Assembly (NCBI GenBank): GCA_000711775.1
Contig: ARYC01000108.1
Span: 1 to 64,000, forward strand
Length of the DNA stretch: 64,000 nt
Reading direction: 5' to 3'
DNA from: Oxytricha trifallax
Taxonomy: Eukaryota; Ciliophora; Spirotrichea; Sporadotrichida; Oxytrichidae
The notes below the pieces were generated by a model. That model was given only the letters and a program-made list of their open reading frames with translations, was not told where the DNA came from and did not search any database. This document shows positions 34,270 to 48,340 of the stretch, in pieces. Each line of letters begins with the position of its first letter. Position 1 is the stretch's first letter. Position numbers and translations under genes: made by a program.

Positions 34270-34983
34270 TTACTATACTATTAAATTAGAAAGTTAATTG
34301 CTAGGTGAGTTACCAATCTCATCTAGGACTTTCTAATCTCTTATTTTAAGACCAGTTGAACTTTTTCTTGCGGCTTCTATTTCATTGTTGATCGAGACAA
34401 TTGAATTCATTTTAGATACAATTACCATAAATCTATCTAGATTTAGGCTTAATTCTATTTAGAATTTAAGGGTGGCAAAAGTGATTCTAGAGTCAGAATG
34501 TGTGGAAAAGACCTTATTAAAGTACCAAAAAAGAATAATGTTCGAAAATCATATAGAAGTTTGCAAGATCTAAATATAATTTAATCATTTATAATGAAGC
34601 AGCTGAAGTTAGTCTAATTGAAGGTAATCAATGATATTGGCAAGAAAATTTTATCCAGCATGCAAAAGAATAAATAAAGCTTTCTACTACATTAAGGCCT
34701 ACTGAGGGCATGCAGGGACCAATCGGAGGGGCTCAATATGTCAGCTATACACTCTCGAGTGGGCTTGATCCGAGGATTTATCAACATAGATGAGTTTCCT
34801 GGCTTGAGTTCAGTTTCCTAGGTAATAGGGAGCAGAATGAAGGTACGCTTTACCTTCAAAAATGAGAAGTCGAAAACAATTACATTTACCAGCAGCGGTG
34901 GGACCGGTAAGCGTTTTTCTCCACTACCTGTCAGTTGTTCAGGTTATGCTGGCAACATCTTGATTAGGGATGAGACTAAGTGA
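34270..34983 (+). CDS. 3' coding blocks of an unrecognised gene, with one readable IES
   Basis: Block 1 (about 34270-34567) reads LRPVELFLAASISLLIETIE, FILDTITINLSRFRLNSIQN and YQKRIMFENHIEVCK. Pointer aag (34565-34567, 34597-34599) joins in frame to QLKLVQLKVINDIGKKILSS, GLIRGFINIDEFPGLSSVSQ and FTFKNEKSKTITFTSSGGTG, ending at TGA 34981-34983 after GYAGNILIRDETK. The second block is among the least AT-rich DNA in the window. The frame stays open for about 120 bp past the TGA (RKRFLFGVSTSSLQLHGIAS), so the TGA may not be the original end. No Met start found; upstream blocks are missing or lie near 33.25 kb. No domain recognised; the GG-rich segment is not a canonical P-loop. Confidence 0.6.
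34568..34596. other. Short IES (29 bp plus pointer aag)
   Basis: AT-only insert between aag repeats. Removal fuses two otherwise frame-shifted coding stretches (HIEVCK|QLKLVQ). Confidence 0.65.
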
Positions 34984-35099
34984 TAGCGGAAGAGGTTTTT
35001 ATTCGGAGTTTCTACTTCTAGTCTACAACTTCACGGAATTGCCTCGTAATCTCACAAAGATACGTCTACGTCATGTCTTAGATTGATAGTTAGATTTTA

Positions 35100-36107
35100 G
35101 TATGAACTAGTGTATGATAAATTTATTTGATTCATAAATCGTTAACTAATGAATTACTATTATTATATATAATAATTTATTTTAAGCTTAATTTTAAAAT
35201 CTAAGGATTTTTATTAGAAGAAATAAAAAATCCTAAATTTATTAAACTTAAGTGTATTAAGGTTCATATAAGGAATAAAAATTTAAACCAATCTTCAAGA
35301 CTACCAGAAAATTATAAATATATAATAACTTTCCAAAATTTTAACTAATTAAATCATTAGTTAATAAAATATCATATTTATAAAACATATAATAATAAAT
35401 TGACCAAAAATATTTTATTTAGTTTTAATAATTTTTGTAAGCTTTTATATTGCTATTAAGTATGAATTTTTGAAATTAAATTTAATGATAAACATAATTA
35501 AAACTGAAAATAATCATATATTCTTTAATTAAAAGTAAAATGAGAGTAAAATAATCTATATTTTCATATTTGAGCAAGTAAATTTCTTAAAATTTATTAA
35601 ATATTATTTTTTCATAATAAGAGTACTTACTTTATAATTAAGTCTACAAATGAGTTTATTCTAAAATAATCTGCACAAAAGATGAATCCCCATATTTGTC
35701 AAAAATTGTAAACAACTAATGAAATGGGAAATCCGACACTAGTAAAAATTATACAACAAAAATGATCATATTCTTTTTTGCTGTGTAACTACGCAAGTCT
35801 TGTTCGCTAAAATACAGAATTTTTGTAAAATAATATTTGAAATATTAAAAAAACTCATAACTTTAAGTCAACATAGTTAAAATATGCTGAGAAATAATTG
35901 CATTTTCGCATACATTTTATCTCAGTTTTATTTTAATAGAAGCTATCGTACTAATCTTAATCATTCACTTGTTTTTTATTTTAGATTTCAAAATAATTAT
36001 TTACCGATGTTTTTTATTTGATTAATATAATATTATAATGATTTTTAAATTAATTTATATAAGTTTATATACATTATTATTAATTGTTAATTATATTTGA
36101 TTATATT
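35100..36107. other. AT-rich stretch
   Basis: Nothing recognisable. Confidence 0.35.
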
Positions 36108-36524
36108 ATTGTAGGAATACATTTGAATTTGGAAAATTAATTTAAAATAAATAAATATTAAATCAAAATCGTGGCAGTTAAAGTTGGCCAATTTAAACGA
36201 TCTTGGGCTCATTCGATAGAGAATTCAAAATTAATTGGACTTTACTATTGGCGGTACTATTTTATCGCATCCCTGGAGCGAGATAACTTCACTTTAATGT
36301 GAGGGTATAATTTAATGAATTTAGAGGCGTTTAATTAAAGTGAAGTTATCTCGCTCCAGGGATGCGATAAAATAGTACCGCCAATAATAAAGTCCAGCTA
36401 ATTTTGAATTCTCTATCGAATGAGCCCAAGATCGTTTAAATTGGCCAACTTTAACTGCCACGATTTTGATTTAATATTTATTTATTTTAAATTAATTTTC
36501 CAAATTCAAATGTATTCCTACAAT
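36108..36524. mobile_element. Foldback element family A, copy 3
   Basis: Near-perfect palindrome with ends attgtaggaatacatttgaa. Both arms share copy-specific changes (agataacttcactttaa; ccctggagcg). Loop ggtataatttaatgaattta, different from copies 1 and 2 but shared with the copy at 56443. Confidence 0.9.
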
Positions 36525-39500
36525 AGTGTCTTTACTACTGAATACAAAATATTTAATATAAAATTTACAAAAATGATGACATAGCCTTATCAAATTTAAA
36601 GTATTAAAATTATGTTGAAAAATAAATATTATTTATGACCAATTTTAAGAAAATCTTTTTATTTTTTAATTATTTTTACATGATACGATCTCCTATATTT
36701 CTATTTATTTACACATTAAATTTTTTTTAATAAAATGAATAAAACGTAAATAAAATATTTCGAATTATTAAATTATATAATAAATAATTATTAAATTTGA
36801 TAAGATGACCCTTTAAAGGATTCAATTAATACTTGATTATTTAGTAGAAATTGATACTGTTTTATTAAATGAATAATTATTTGTTAATATTATTAAAATA
36901 TTACTTCAAAAATACTATATTTATATTTTAAAGTTAAAGTTTTTATTCTTAGAAATAATGAAAGAGTCTGTACCTTATAAAATTTAAAAGTAAATTTATT
37001 TTTTTTATAAAATAATATAAAGTCATTATATGTTTGATTATTTGGTGTTCATATCAGTTAGAAGTAGACTATCTGCCATCTGAAAAAAATATAAGGAAAA
37101 TTTAATTATATGAAGAAAAAAATAAATTATTTATTCAAATAGATATTGCAAAATTCGAAAACATCTGCGAATACCTATTGATCGAAAAGAATTTATGCCA
37201 AAATATTAAGTAAAATAATCTTTATATATAGTTAATAATTTAATTGTTGTTAAAATATTTTTTAGCATAAACAATTTAACTTAAAATATTATTGAAGTTT
37301 CCATTTTGATTCTTATAAATATTTTTATTTATAGATAAATTTAGTTTACTTACAAATTTTTTAACAAAATATCATTAAAAGATGTTCTAATATTTAATTC
37401 TCATTTATCTTTAATTTTATAAGCTTAATTAAAATAAATCAAGAGAATATTTATATATAGTAAAAAATAAATATTTAAGTTAAGAATTTTAGCAATATTA
37501 TACGAAACATTTTTTTAAAAAAATATATAAGTAAATTAAAATTAGTTTTAAATATAAATATTATAAAAAAATATAAAAAAAATCAATCGAGCTATTAAAA
37601 TTTTGTTATTAATATCTAAATATTTTTAAAATATTTAATTATATTAATGAGATTAATAAATAAGTTTTGTTTATATTTTGATATAAATAATTAAAATGAT
37701 ATAGTAACAATAATAGTAATGTAACTATAAGATTTTTAAGATCATTTCTATAACTTCTTTGGATTTATATTAATAAAATAAAAAAATAAAGTTTTTAGTG
37801 CTATTTAAATAATATATAGAATGAATAAAAGAAAAAGATAATTATGTCAATGACTTTAAATAGTTTAATAAAATTAAGTAAAATTTAATATCCTATAAGA
37901 ATATTTAAATTATTCGAAAGTTCTACTATTCAAATTAAAATTAATTAAAATTTGAGTATCTTTTTCATATCAATCACTCATAATAAATATAAACTTAAGG
38001 TAGATGGAGCAAAGTATTCGATATTAATGTAATTTTTAATTATATTAAAAGTAAATTTTGGGATATTATTTATATTCTAGACAATAGAAAAGAAATACAT
38101 TCAGTAATATGTAAAAAATTTAGTAATTTTCATTATAAAGAGATCAGAAATTATGAATAGACAACCAAGAATCACTTGATAAGAGATTCTTGAAATACAC
38201 TCACCATGAGCAAGGTTTTAAACTTGAAGCTAAAGTAAAAAGTAAATTAATAAAATATTATATAATTAATTTTAAATTAAATTAATGTAAAATAAATTTA
38301 ATTAAATATTTAAATATATTTGATTATATATTTAATAAATTGAATTATTTTTGATTTTTAAAAAAAATTACTACATTCCAATTTATTTGACTTAATTTAT
38401 ATTAAAAGATTAATTTGGAATTTATAATTAAATATATAGTTTAATGTTAAATGAATTAAATTAATTTATATATAATTAAGAAATATTTCTGAAAAATATT
38501 ATAACAAATGTTTGATTTTATATTTAATTTCATACTTGATTAAAATTATATATTATTAAAAGTCTACTTGTGTAAGTGGATTGAATGTAGAGTACATTTT
38601 TAAATATGTTAATTTTTTAAACCTAACAAATATTTTATTTTCTGAAAAATTGGGAATTACCCATTTAAATTTTTTTAATATGCAATTTTTTAATCTTTAT
38701 GTTGTAGTCTAAGAAATGACCATGAAATAAGTATGCATAAATAGCTATTATAAATTGTTTATTTTTTATTTCCTTAAAATTATATCTTACTAATATCATT
38801 TCAAATAATATATTTGACTTTATATCAATAAATTGAATTATTATAATTATATAATTAGTTGGTGAATGTTGTCATTTATGAGCATAAAAATAGTATCATA
38901 AGTATATTTTAAATACATTAATATAAATAAAATTTAGATGTTATAGTAAGTATTAAATGATTTAAAAACAAATGAGAAGCTCAAGTTATTTTTTACAGTA
39001 AATAAAGTAATTAATATAGATATTTAAGAGTAAATGAAAATTAAGAGATACAATTAAATATAATGAATTATAAAAACTAAAAAAAATATAATAAAGTAGC
39101 ACTCATACTATTATTTTTTAAAATTAATTAATGAAATTCTATTATTTTAAAGTAGCTAAGAAATATTTAATTTTTTTAAATAAATATATAATATAAATAT
39201 GGCAAAATCAATTTTAATTTATTTACTTTTTCATTTCAATTGATAATTTTTAAAATTTATGTGAACTTTCTGCCATTCCTTAGATTCATTAAATAAAAGA
39301 TTTTTTTCCAATATAATTTGAATTTTTGGTTTTTAATTTCAAATCAACTTCAAATTTTACATTTAAAAAATATTTTATTAAATCTATATATATTAAATGA
39401 GTGAAATAATAGGGTAGATAATTGTTAAGCCATCATTTAGATATAATATCAGTTAAAATAAAAAAAATCTTTTAAAATATTTTTATTTAATAATCAAAGA

Positions 39501-40467
39501 GTGTTTCGAAATAATTGAGAAAATAGGTAATTTAATTTGTATAATTAATTTTTAAAAGATCTTACCAAATTTTTCTCTTCAAATAATCTGAAAATTCAAT
39601 AAATGTTTTGAATTTAGATTAACTTACGAGCAAGTCGAAAGAAATAATGTTACTTAGTTTATTTTGTTATAAAAAAGAAGTTAATTTATTAATATTATTA
39701 AAATTGAGTATAAAAATTATAGCATTACAAAGTTTTTTTTATGCTATTTATTTTTTTATTATATAATAATTATGAATGCCATTCTAATATACTATATTAA
39801 TTTAGTTATTTCTAATTATTGCATAAAATAAAATAAATTTTAATATAAATATACATTTAAACTAAAAATATTTAATTACATATTATTTTATTTATTTATT
39901 ATTTAATTGCAATAAAAAATAAATAAAAAGTAAAAAATTTAAATTAAATAATTTGCTATTTAATATCTGAGATCCGACTTATTGAAGGGGTATTTTAAAT
40001 AATTTTAAAGAGTTAAAAAAGTTAAGAGAACTATCGACAGATTTTGTGGGAAATATTTTAAGCAAAAAATTTATCACTGAAATAATATTATTTAACCAAT
40101 AGTGTATATTCAATAAAATTGAAAAAATAAATTAACTCAAAAAGTTATAAGTATGGTCAAAATAGGGTAAAAAGTAATAATAAATTAGTAGAAAATTAAA
40201 ATTTTACAATCATTTGTATATAAAAATTCTGAACTTTAGTATATTCTTATATATTTTATTTTAGAACTAAAATTTTTTCAAAGAATCTCATGTAAATCTC
40301 TAATTTTAACATCAATAAATATAAGATAAAAAGGATATAAATTGGTGAATAAATAATTAGATGTGCAGAAATTTTATGATTATAAATATTTAGAATTCGT
40401 AATGATCTGTTTTTAATAATCAATAAATATTAATGTAAAAAAAAACAAGCAAGAATTTATTAATAAA
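36525..40467. other. Long featureless AT-rich stretch
   Basis: No coding-like patch, paired repeat or RNA gene noticed in about 3.9 kb. Confidence 0.4.
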
Positions 40468-40614
40468 ACATAAAAAAAATAGGTAAAATAAGATAAAGCA
40501 AATCAATTTTACAATTTTTTTTATTTTAATAGCGACTTGTTTGATAAAAGAGTAATTTGTTTTGTAATAAGGAAGTTGTTAAAATAAATAAGAAATAATA
40601 TTCAGATTTTAAAT

Positions 40615-41432
40615 ATGAACATGATGGATGATAGTGATGTGAAATGTTCATCTTCTCGCAATGGAAGCATGAGTCCTTTATCACGCCGAGATACCTAAGT
40701 ATATAGCAGAGAAGCAGTCACAGAGGGAAGCGCTAAATCAAATTCAAGTTAAAAGATATCTAATGTTATCCAAAAGAACATACTACGTGGGAGATGAAGA
40801 CTCAAAACTTGTGAAAACGCCAGAGCAGTCACTTGAATTCCTCTGCTGTCTAGAAGTATTCGTTACAGGAACTCCACTGTAGCTACAGAGATTTCCTCTA
40901 ATCGTTCAAATGTTTTGGAAAGATGCGGCGAAATCAAGAGAGTTTTAGAGAGAATTTCCATAATAAGATACAGTTGATCTTAAAGCACTAGTGTCAAGAC
41001 TACTTACTACTAAAACTGATACTAGCTTAGCTTTGAGGTTTTTGCCATGGTTGGAGTAAGAAATGATTGATTAGTGCTCTGAACTTTTGGAACAGTCTCA
41101 TTCTATATATTTACATAATGGTTTGTTAGCAAATGCAGTAAATTTATTTAAACAACTTCCATATTACAAAACAAATTACTCTTTTATATATTAAAATAAA
41201 ATTTAGTTTTTATAAACCCTAAAGTTGTTAGGATTTTTAGTTATACAAATTTTACTAAGTACATTTATTTTCTTGTATAATTACTCTACAAAAACGTACA
41301 GTTGTTAGATGTACTAAATTGGAGTTATACTTATTTTGTTACTGCTCTTGCTATCTAAGGTTCAGAAAAATAATAATTTGCGCATTTTATTTGAGAAGTT
41401 GCGACTATTCATCTTCTGTAATCACTGCTGTG
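40615..41432 (+). pseudogene. Decayed ORF(s), plus strand, in the 1.5-kb element
   Basis: ATG 40615 reads MMDDSDVKCSSSRNGSMSPL and SREAVTEGSAKSNSSQKISN up to TGA 40795-40797. A different frame, open from 40787 for more than 600 bp, reads KTPEQSLEFLCCLEVFVTG, TVDLKALVSRLLTTKTDTSL and LPWLEQEMIDQCSELLEQSH. The change of frame implies an indel, an unrecognised junction or decay. A leucine-rich, coil-like middle part is the only visible property. The minus strand is also open here for over 100 codons, so strand assignment is not absolute. Confidence 0.45.
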
Positions 41433-41800
41433 TCTGAGTATTCCTCCCGTCTATCCCATCTTATTATCCTTTATTCTTTACTTCTTAATAACCGTGTTCC
41501 TGTAATCTTGATCAAGTGCTCTCGAATTGCTAAGAAGCGATAAGCTTATATACTTAACACAATATGCTGGCACCCAACATTGTTCTTTCTGGAGCATTAT
41601 AATCTTGTAAAGAGTGACCCTGTGCGCAGCACTTTTTCAATAAACTATGGCAATGTCTGAGATGATCAAACTTCAACCAGCATGCTCAATCTCTTGGGCT
41701 GATTTTTTTAGTTTATGAGCAACCTAAGAGTGAAAAATGTACTCTTTCTTATATTGTGTGAAGAGCTGAAGATGCTCTTGCCATTTCTTTGACTTAACTT
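41409..41800 (-). pseudogene. Decayed ORF, minus strand, in the 1.5-kb element
   Basis: Minus-strand reading from about 41800: KSKKWQEHLQLFTQYKKEYI, FHSQVAHKLKKSAQEIEHAG, then TGA. A shifted frame continues LKFDHLRHCHSLLKKCCAQG and PERTMLGASILCQVYKLIAS. Two in-frame TGAs and a shift suggest a relic. Not recognised. It sits tail-to-tail with the plus-strand ORF, as in some transposons with two convergent genes. Confidence 0.4.
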
Positions 41801-41978
41801 TAATTTATTTATTTATATGATCTATTATTTTAATTTAGTAAACCTAATCAAAGACTAATTCAAATTTATGCTTTAATAAACTAAATTTTATTTTAAAATA
41901 TATCAAACAAGTGGCTGTTAAAATATAAAAATTGTAAAATTGATTTGCTTTATCTCATTTTACCTATTTTTTTTATGT

Positions 41979-44900
41979 GAAATTAATATTATGAATCTAT
42001 GAAAATATGTTATATATGTAACAATAAATAAATGAATGAGAAATAAAAAAGATTTATTCAATATATTAAATAACATTTATTAATACTTTTTAACCAATAC
42101 TTTACATTTTGTTTTAAATAAAATTATTATTATCTTGTGAATTAGAGTCATTAATCTTACTAAAAAATTTAATCGATTTGTCTCGTATATCTTTAGGGTC
42201 AATAAAATAACAAGATGTGAAATAATTTTAATTTAACCAATTCAAAATAATTTTATTTTAATTCTTATATTTCTAATCTTCATTATAAATTGTGAGCAAT
42301 TATTTTTATTAAATTTATTATAAAAGTATTTATGCATACTTAATTTTCAGTAGGACAATTTAAAAAAGTAACAATATACTTTAAATTATAAACTTCTTAA
42401 AATAAGCAATAAATAAATGCTATTTCATAAATATCTATTAGAATCTCTTCAAATCATATTTATTCCTCAACAATATGATTTTCAATGTAGCAATTTAAGT
42501 TAATTTTCTTAAATTAAAAATAATTATATTTTAATTTATAATAATTATTATTTATAGATTTATATTTAATGTAATTAAAAACTAATAATATAGAAAAATA
42601 AACTTTTCACCATAAATATAATATTTATTTTTAGATTTTGAGCTCTTAGCATCAACAAATGGTTTTCTTAATTAGAAAAAAATAAAAAAAAAGATTCACA
42701 AATTAATAGTGCATTTCATAAAAGAAAATTAAATATTAATATATATATATATATATAAATTCAATTTTTTTTTTAAAGTTAAATTTAAAAATATATTTAT
42801 ATTTTAAGACTTGACAAAAACTCTTTAGTTAAATTATTATTTATTTTGATTATAATATTAATTTAAAAAATATTATTTATAATTAGTTTAAATAGTTGTA
42901 TATTTTTAAAATTAAAATTTTTTTTCCATAGTAAAATATGTTAATGACTATAGTATTTAATTTTTTAAAAATATTGAATATCTTAATAATCATATTATTT
43001 TATATTAAGAAATAAGATAATAATAAATAAGAGAAAATGATTGAATTAATTTAAGATTAAATTAACTGAAAATCTTACAATTTCTTGCAGCATATTTCCT
43101 TTAATTAATTTATAAATTACGAGTAAATACAAATTCATTGATTTAATAATTTTGATAAGTTTCTTTTCTGTCAACATCCTGATTTTATTTATTACATAAC
43201 ATCAGCATAATATATTAGTGAAATTCTTCCATTTATATTAATTAAATGCATAATATTAAATTCATGAAATTTAATTGAAATAGAATGTAAAAAACCTTGT
43301 TTCAAAATACTCCGAATTATCATAACTTTAATCTTAATTCCTGTTTGATATATAAAATTAAATATTTTTATTAAGTAATTATTAAGGTATTAAAATTAAA
43401 ATATTTCAGATTCTTTCTTAATTTTTTATAAAAAATTATTACGACCTTTTTTAATAATTTATTCACAATATACTTCTTATATACTTCTAAATTCATCTAT
43501 CAAAAAACTTTTGAATTTTATTATTTTAAAACATAATAAGTTTATTTTTATATATCGTAATATTTATTATTAAAATTTTCAAAATATAATCTTAGGGTAA
43601 TATTCATTTTCATTTAATAGGAAATTTTAATCTTTATTTTTTTAATTAAAGTAATTTATAATTTTTTTAAATATCTTTTTTTTTCACAATTTATATTTCA
43701 CATGGCTCCCATGCATTTTGATCAAAATTTATCGAAAACATTAATATATTTATAACTAATAAATCATATTTAAATTTTGTAACGTTACTTTATCTTACCC
43801 ATAAATACTAAAATATTATTTATATTATAACAATAAAAGTCAGATAAATTAAAAAAATAATTCAATAATTTATAAACCATTAAAATTTTATAAGTTATAC
43901 TAACATATATGTTAGGCCTAATTAATTTCAAACGAAATCATAAATAAAATTATGATATTTCAATAAGATAATAGTAATTTAAATATAGAATTTCAGCATT
44001 TTAAAATTAATATTTCTATTTAAATAATTAAATTATGCAAATTTTTTTATAAAAAACGTTGAAATGAAATTTTAATCCGCAAAAAATATACATTATAATT
44101 TACAAAAATTGTAAATAATAAAGCTGAATTTGATGATGACTATAATAATGAAATTTCTTAACTAAATCAACTTTCGAATCTAAATATTTGCTAAAAGCTT
44201 TTCTCTGAACTAAAGAATAGAATATGATGTAAATATCTTAAAGCATTTTTCATAAAATCTTATTCTACTGTCTAATACAAAAATTAAGAGGCAAAATAAT
44301 AATTAAAAAATTATACACCAAAATAAAACAAAAGAAATATTAAACTTTAGAAGCTTCGGAGTCTTAATTTAATTAAGAAAATTTATATTCATAATAAATT
44401 TTTCTCGAGTAATTTAGAAAGTATCGTTTCTTAGAGTGATTATATATTTAATATAATTTAAGTAAATAAAAAATTTAAATTAAGTAATTTATTTTTTATT
44501 AAAGTTGGTTGCTTCTTTTTTAAATATTATTTATTTAATATAAATTAAATATATTATAAAAAAATTGAATTCTTTTAAATTTTATTTCTTAAATATTAAG
44601 AAACATTTTGACACTTCAATTTAAATTCTTTCAAAATTATTATAATAAGTAGTATTTTTTTAATATTATTTTCTTAATTTAACTATTTAATTTTAAATTA
44701 ATTTAGTAAAAGTTAACATTTAATATTGAATTTTATTAACATATCTTTTGATATTAATTTTCAAGCCCATAGAGGCTGGTTAATTTTTCATAAAATTTTC
44801 CTTTCTCACAAAGGATTCCCTTGATATCATTATTTTTATATAAATTAATAAACTTAAATATAATTATTATTTTAGAATATATTTATTATATTAAGAACAA

Positions 44901-47900
44901 ATTTTAGAGTATAAAGTTATCAATTATTACTATTTAATTAAATAAGTATATTATTCAATAATCTAAAAAATATAGTAAATAGAATGATTATAAAGCTGAT
45001 TAAATATATTTATAAAAATAAAAATAATAATATATTCTTATTAAATTAAAGAATAGTAAATCAGTATAAATTTACTTATTTTATAAGAAGAAGGAGATAA
45101 ATAAAAACATGCTTTTTTTAAAAAAAGTAGGAACACAAAACATTTTAAGATACATGTAAAGAAACGAAGGAAGAAAAGAATTTTAATAATATTTACAGAG
45201 ATATATTTAATAAATAATTGATATATTTTTCTAATAAGATCTTAAATTCTTAGTTTTCACTGAAGTACATAAATTAAATTAAATTAAATTTATTAAATTT
45301 TTAAAATCTAGAAGTTTAAATCTCATTGTCAAAATTAATTCTACAAATCATTAAAATCAAAATTACTATTGTTTTATCTTAATTATATTTTCAATAATAA
45401 TAATAGATAGTAAAATACGTTTTTAAACAAAAATTGATACAATATTTTTTTAATTCCTTTTGCTAATATTTATTAAGAATTACTTTAAAAATAACTTTAA
45501 AAAGAAATAAAGACTATAGAAATTTATAATAAATCATATTTAAAATTGTGGGAACCTCAAATTATTGAAGTAATTGTCCTTGCCACATATACGTATTAAG
45601 AGTGAGGCATTTAAAAATTTTAATTTCATTAAATATTAACGTAAAATCTTATAATATCTTAAAATTTAAACTCTTGGATTATTTAAGTAAATCTTCAATC
45701 CATTCCTAGATTGTTAAAGTAAGCATTTATAGGTTTCTAATCGTAAAACTATAAAAAGTTTAAAGATTAAAATCCTTTTAGCTATTTTATTTATTATGTA
45801 TTTAGAAAAATGCATTTTGAAAAATTATTTAAAATAACTTTATTATAATATTGTACCAAGATGTCTTTTACTAAATATGTATAAACATTACAAATAAATC
45901 TATATATTTTATATTTAAAAACTATATTATTTAATTAAAAAAATATACAAAAATAAAATGCTTTTTGAATTATTTCAAATTTTTAGGAACTCTCAAAATT
46001 TAAATTAGAAACAATTTTCAATAAAAAACCTATTAAAAGTAGACAATGAATTATTAACCAATTAAAAATTACCTTACTTAACATTTCTATGTCTATTTAT
46101 TCTAATTATTGAATAATTTTTAAATTAAAATAATTGGAAATAATAATAATAATAAATGAAAGGATAAAGATTGGTATAGTTGGAAAGTACAAAATTAAAT
46201 AATTTAAAAATATATATATTATAATTTTTTACATGTTCTTTATTATGAAATACAAAAAATTTTAATTATCAAATAATTCCCTTTATCATATAATATAGAA
46301 GAATTATATTTTAAATGCTTTAAAAAGAAATATTTAATAAAATTAATTAATTTGAAAGACTCTTTGATTAGGATAATAAAGATAGACAGTTGAATAAAAA
46401 AAACAAGTTTAAAATATTAAAAAAATAAATAATTTAAATAATACACAAAGATTTTTTTAATTTATATTAGTTGAATAATTTAATTTTATTTTCTAGATTG
46501 TGATAATTTATAATTTAATTATACACATAAAAATATATAATTGTTTTTTTAAATAACTGCAATTATAAGAACCTTTTAGTCGAAAAAAATTAGGCAACAG
46601 TCTTTACAAAAAAATAAGCATAATCATAATTAATTATGAATAATTGAATGATTCAATAAAATAAGAATAATTTTATCATATTTTTAATAAATAGTTAAAT
46701 GTTTCATAACTGAATTATTTATATTTCTATTTATTATATCATATCATAATCATATTAAATATAATTTATGAATAGTGGTAAAATAATAATTATTAATTAA
46801 ACATTTATTTTTTAAAAATATATAATTTTATAATTATATTAAATTTGATTAATTTCAGGTGTAGTTAGACATTTTCTTTTTTTATTTTAAGAAAATTTTA
46901 AAAGATTTTACTTTATAAGATACTTATTAAATAAAGTTATATTTTCAAGTTAAATCAAATCAAAGTAAAACATGAGTAAAATTAACATTAAAAAATAAAT
47001 TATATTAATTAAAGAGAATTAAAAGTAATTCAATAATATGTCGTAAAATTTTAAGTTTATGATATAGACATTCTACATCTATGAATTATTATTTTTTTTA
47101 TAATAGTTTTATAATTGTTATAAACAAATTAAATATATATTTATTTCTTTTACTCCTTTTTAGTTTTTTTAAGAGCAAATAAATAGAATTAAACAAATAT
47201 TTAATATTTAATTTAATGTGGTACGAATAAGATTTCAGGTTTTGAGTTTGTAGTTTATATAATATTTGATAAATAATAAAAATTATACAATTAATTATCT
47301 TATATAATAAGCTAGCACCAATAATATCAAATAAAGAAAATATCTTAATTGATGCTTTCTCAAAATTATGAATATAATTTTTCATTTATATAAAAATATT
47401 ATTTTAATATAAATTTTATTGATTAAAAAATATTTTATATAAATATATAATTAATAATAAAATTACTAATAATTAATTATTATTCTTTTAAATATAAATA
47501 AAAGGGAAGTTAATAAAAAATATTGAATTATATTTTTCTCTTAATTATTATTTTTCAAATAATTTATTTTAATAAATTTAGTTAATATTTATAAGTTTTT
47601 TTATTCTAAGCCTATTAAAGATTTAAAACTATAAACAAAAAAATTTAACTAATTTTAATTACATTTAAACATCTTTTTAATTTAAGTTTTATTGAATGAT
47701 TATAAGAAAAATTATAAGTTTTAATTTTTAGTATTTTCATATGTAATTGATTAAGGAAAAATTAGTATAAATAAAATAAATTATACGTATTAATGATAAA
47801 AATTAGCTATATGCTTAAAGTATTCTAAAACAATCCTGTAGATTTTTCACTATAAATATTTATTACAGAAAAAAGCATGATGAAATCAAACATATCAAAT

Positions 47901-48241
47901 GATTACTCTTTTAATTTTTTAATAAATAGTTATAATGTAATATATAATTAAATGAATATAAATATTTAATTATATTAATCTTGTTAAATATTAATGAGTA
48001 TTGTAAAATTATAAATTATAATAGTTATTCTAATGATTTATAATATATAGTATAAATAACTAAAAAGAAATTAATTTATTTATTAAATAAAATTAACTCA
48101 TTTTTCAAATATTTTGATAATTAGGTTGAATTATTAGAAATATAGGGAATTAAAATATTCAATGAAATATACATACCTTTTAAGAAATGTAAAATTTGAA
48201 ATAAATGTATTATAAATTAATATTTAAATATTTTTGATGAT
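41979..48241. other. Long AT-rich desert
   Basis: About 6 kb without convincing genes or paired repeats. Very short coding-like patches near 44765 (HRGWLIFHKIFLSHKGF) and 45550 (WEPQIIEVIVLATYTY) are too short to call. A dinucleotide run lies at 42739-42757. Confidence 0.35.
42739..42757. repeat. (AT)n microsatellite
   Basis: Uninterrupted alternating at tract. Confidence 0.9.
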
Positions 48242-48340
48242 CAGGTTTTAAAAAAGCGAATTGGTGTAATATTTTAAGAGTTGTTTTATTCGACAGTTCC
48301 ACATAATCGACTATTATAATCCATTTTTGAAAGTTCTGAT
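48242..48340 (+). CDS. Isolated coding block, unknown gene
   Basis: Reads QVLKKRIGVIFQELFYSTVP and HNRLLQSIFESSD in a locally less AT-rich patch. No start or stop of its own. Probably an MDS whose neighbours are elsewhere; junctions not identified. Confidence 0.4.

Larger units (their letters stand above)
40468..41978. mobile_element. 1.5-kb inverted-repeat element with decayed ORFs
   Basis: Terminal inverted repeats of about 79 bp: left 40468-40546 begins acataaaaaaaataggtaaa, and right 41901-41978 is its complement with few differences, including gcaaatcaattttacaattt and cttgtttgata. A second inverted pair lies inside: 40546-40590 and 41142-41186 (gagtaatttgttttgtaat, ggaagttgtt). The interior is much less AT-rich than the flanks and has coding traces on both strands. 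The structure is that of a DNA transposon with nested repeats; no family assigned. Confidence 0.7.

Noticed and set aside
47098..47385. 95-codon minus-strand frame rich in Ile, Lys, Leu and Tyr
   Set aside because: Low-complexity AT-driven composition, no coding-like contrast with the flanks, no neighbours.
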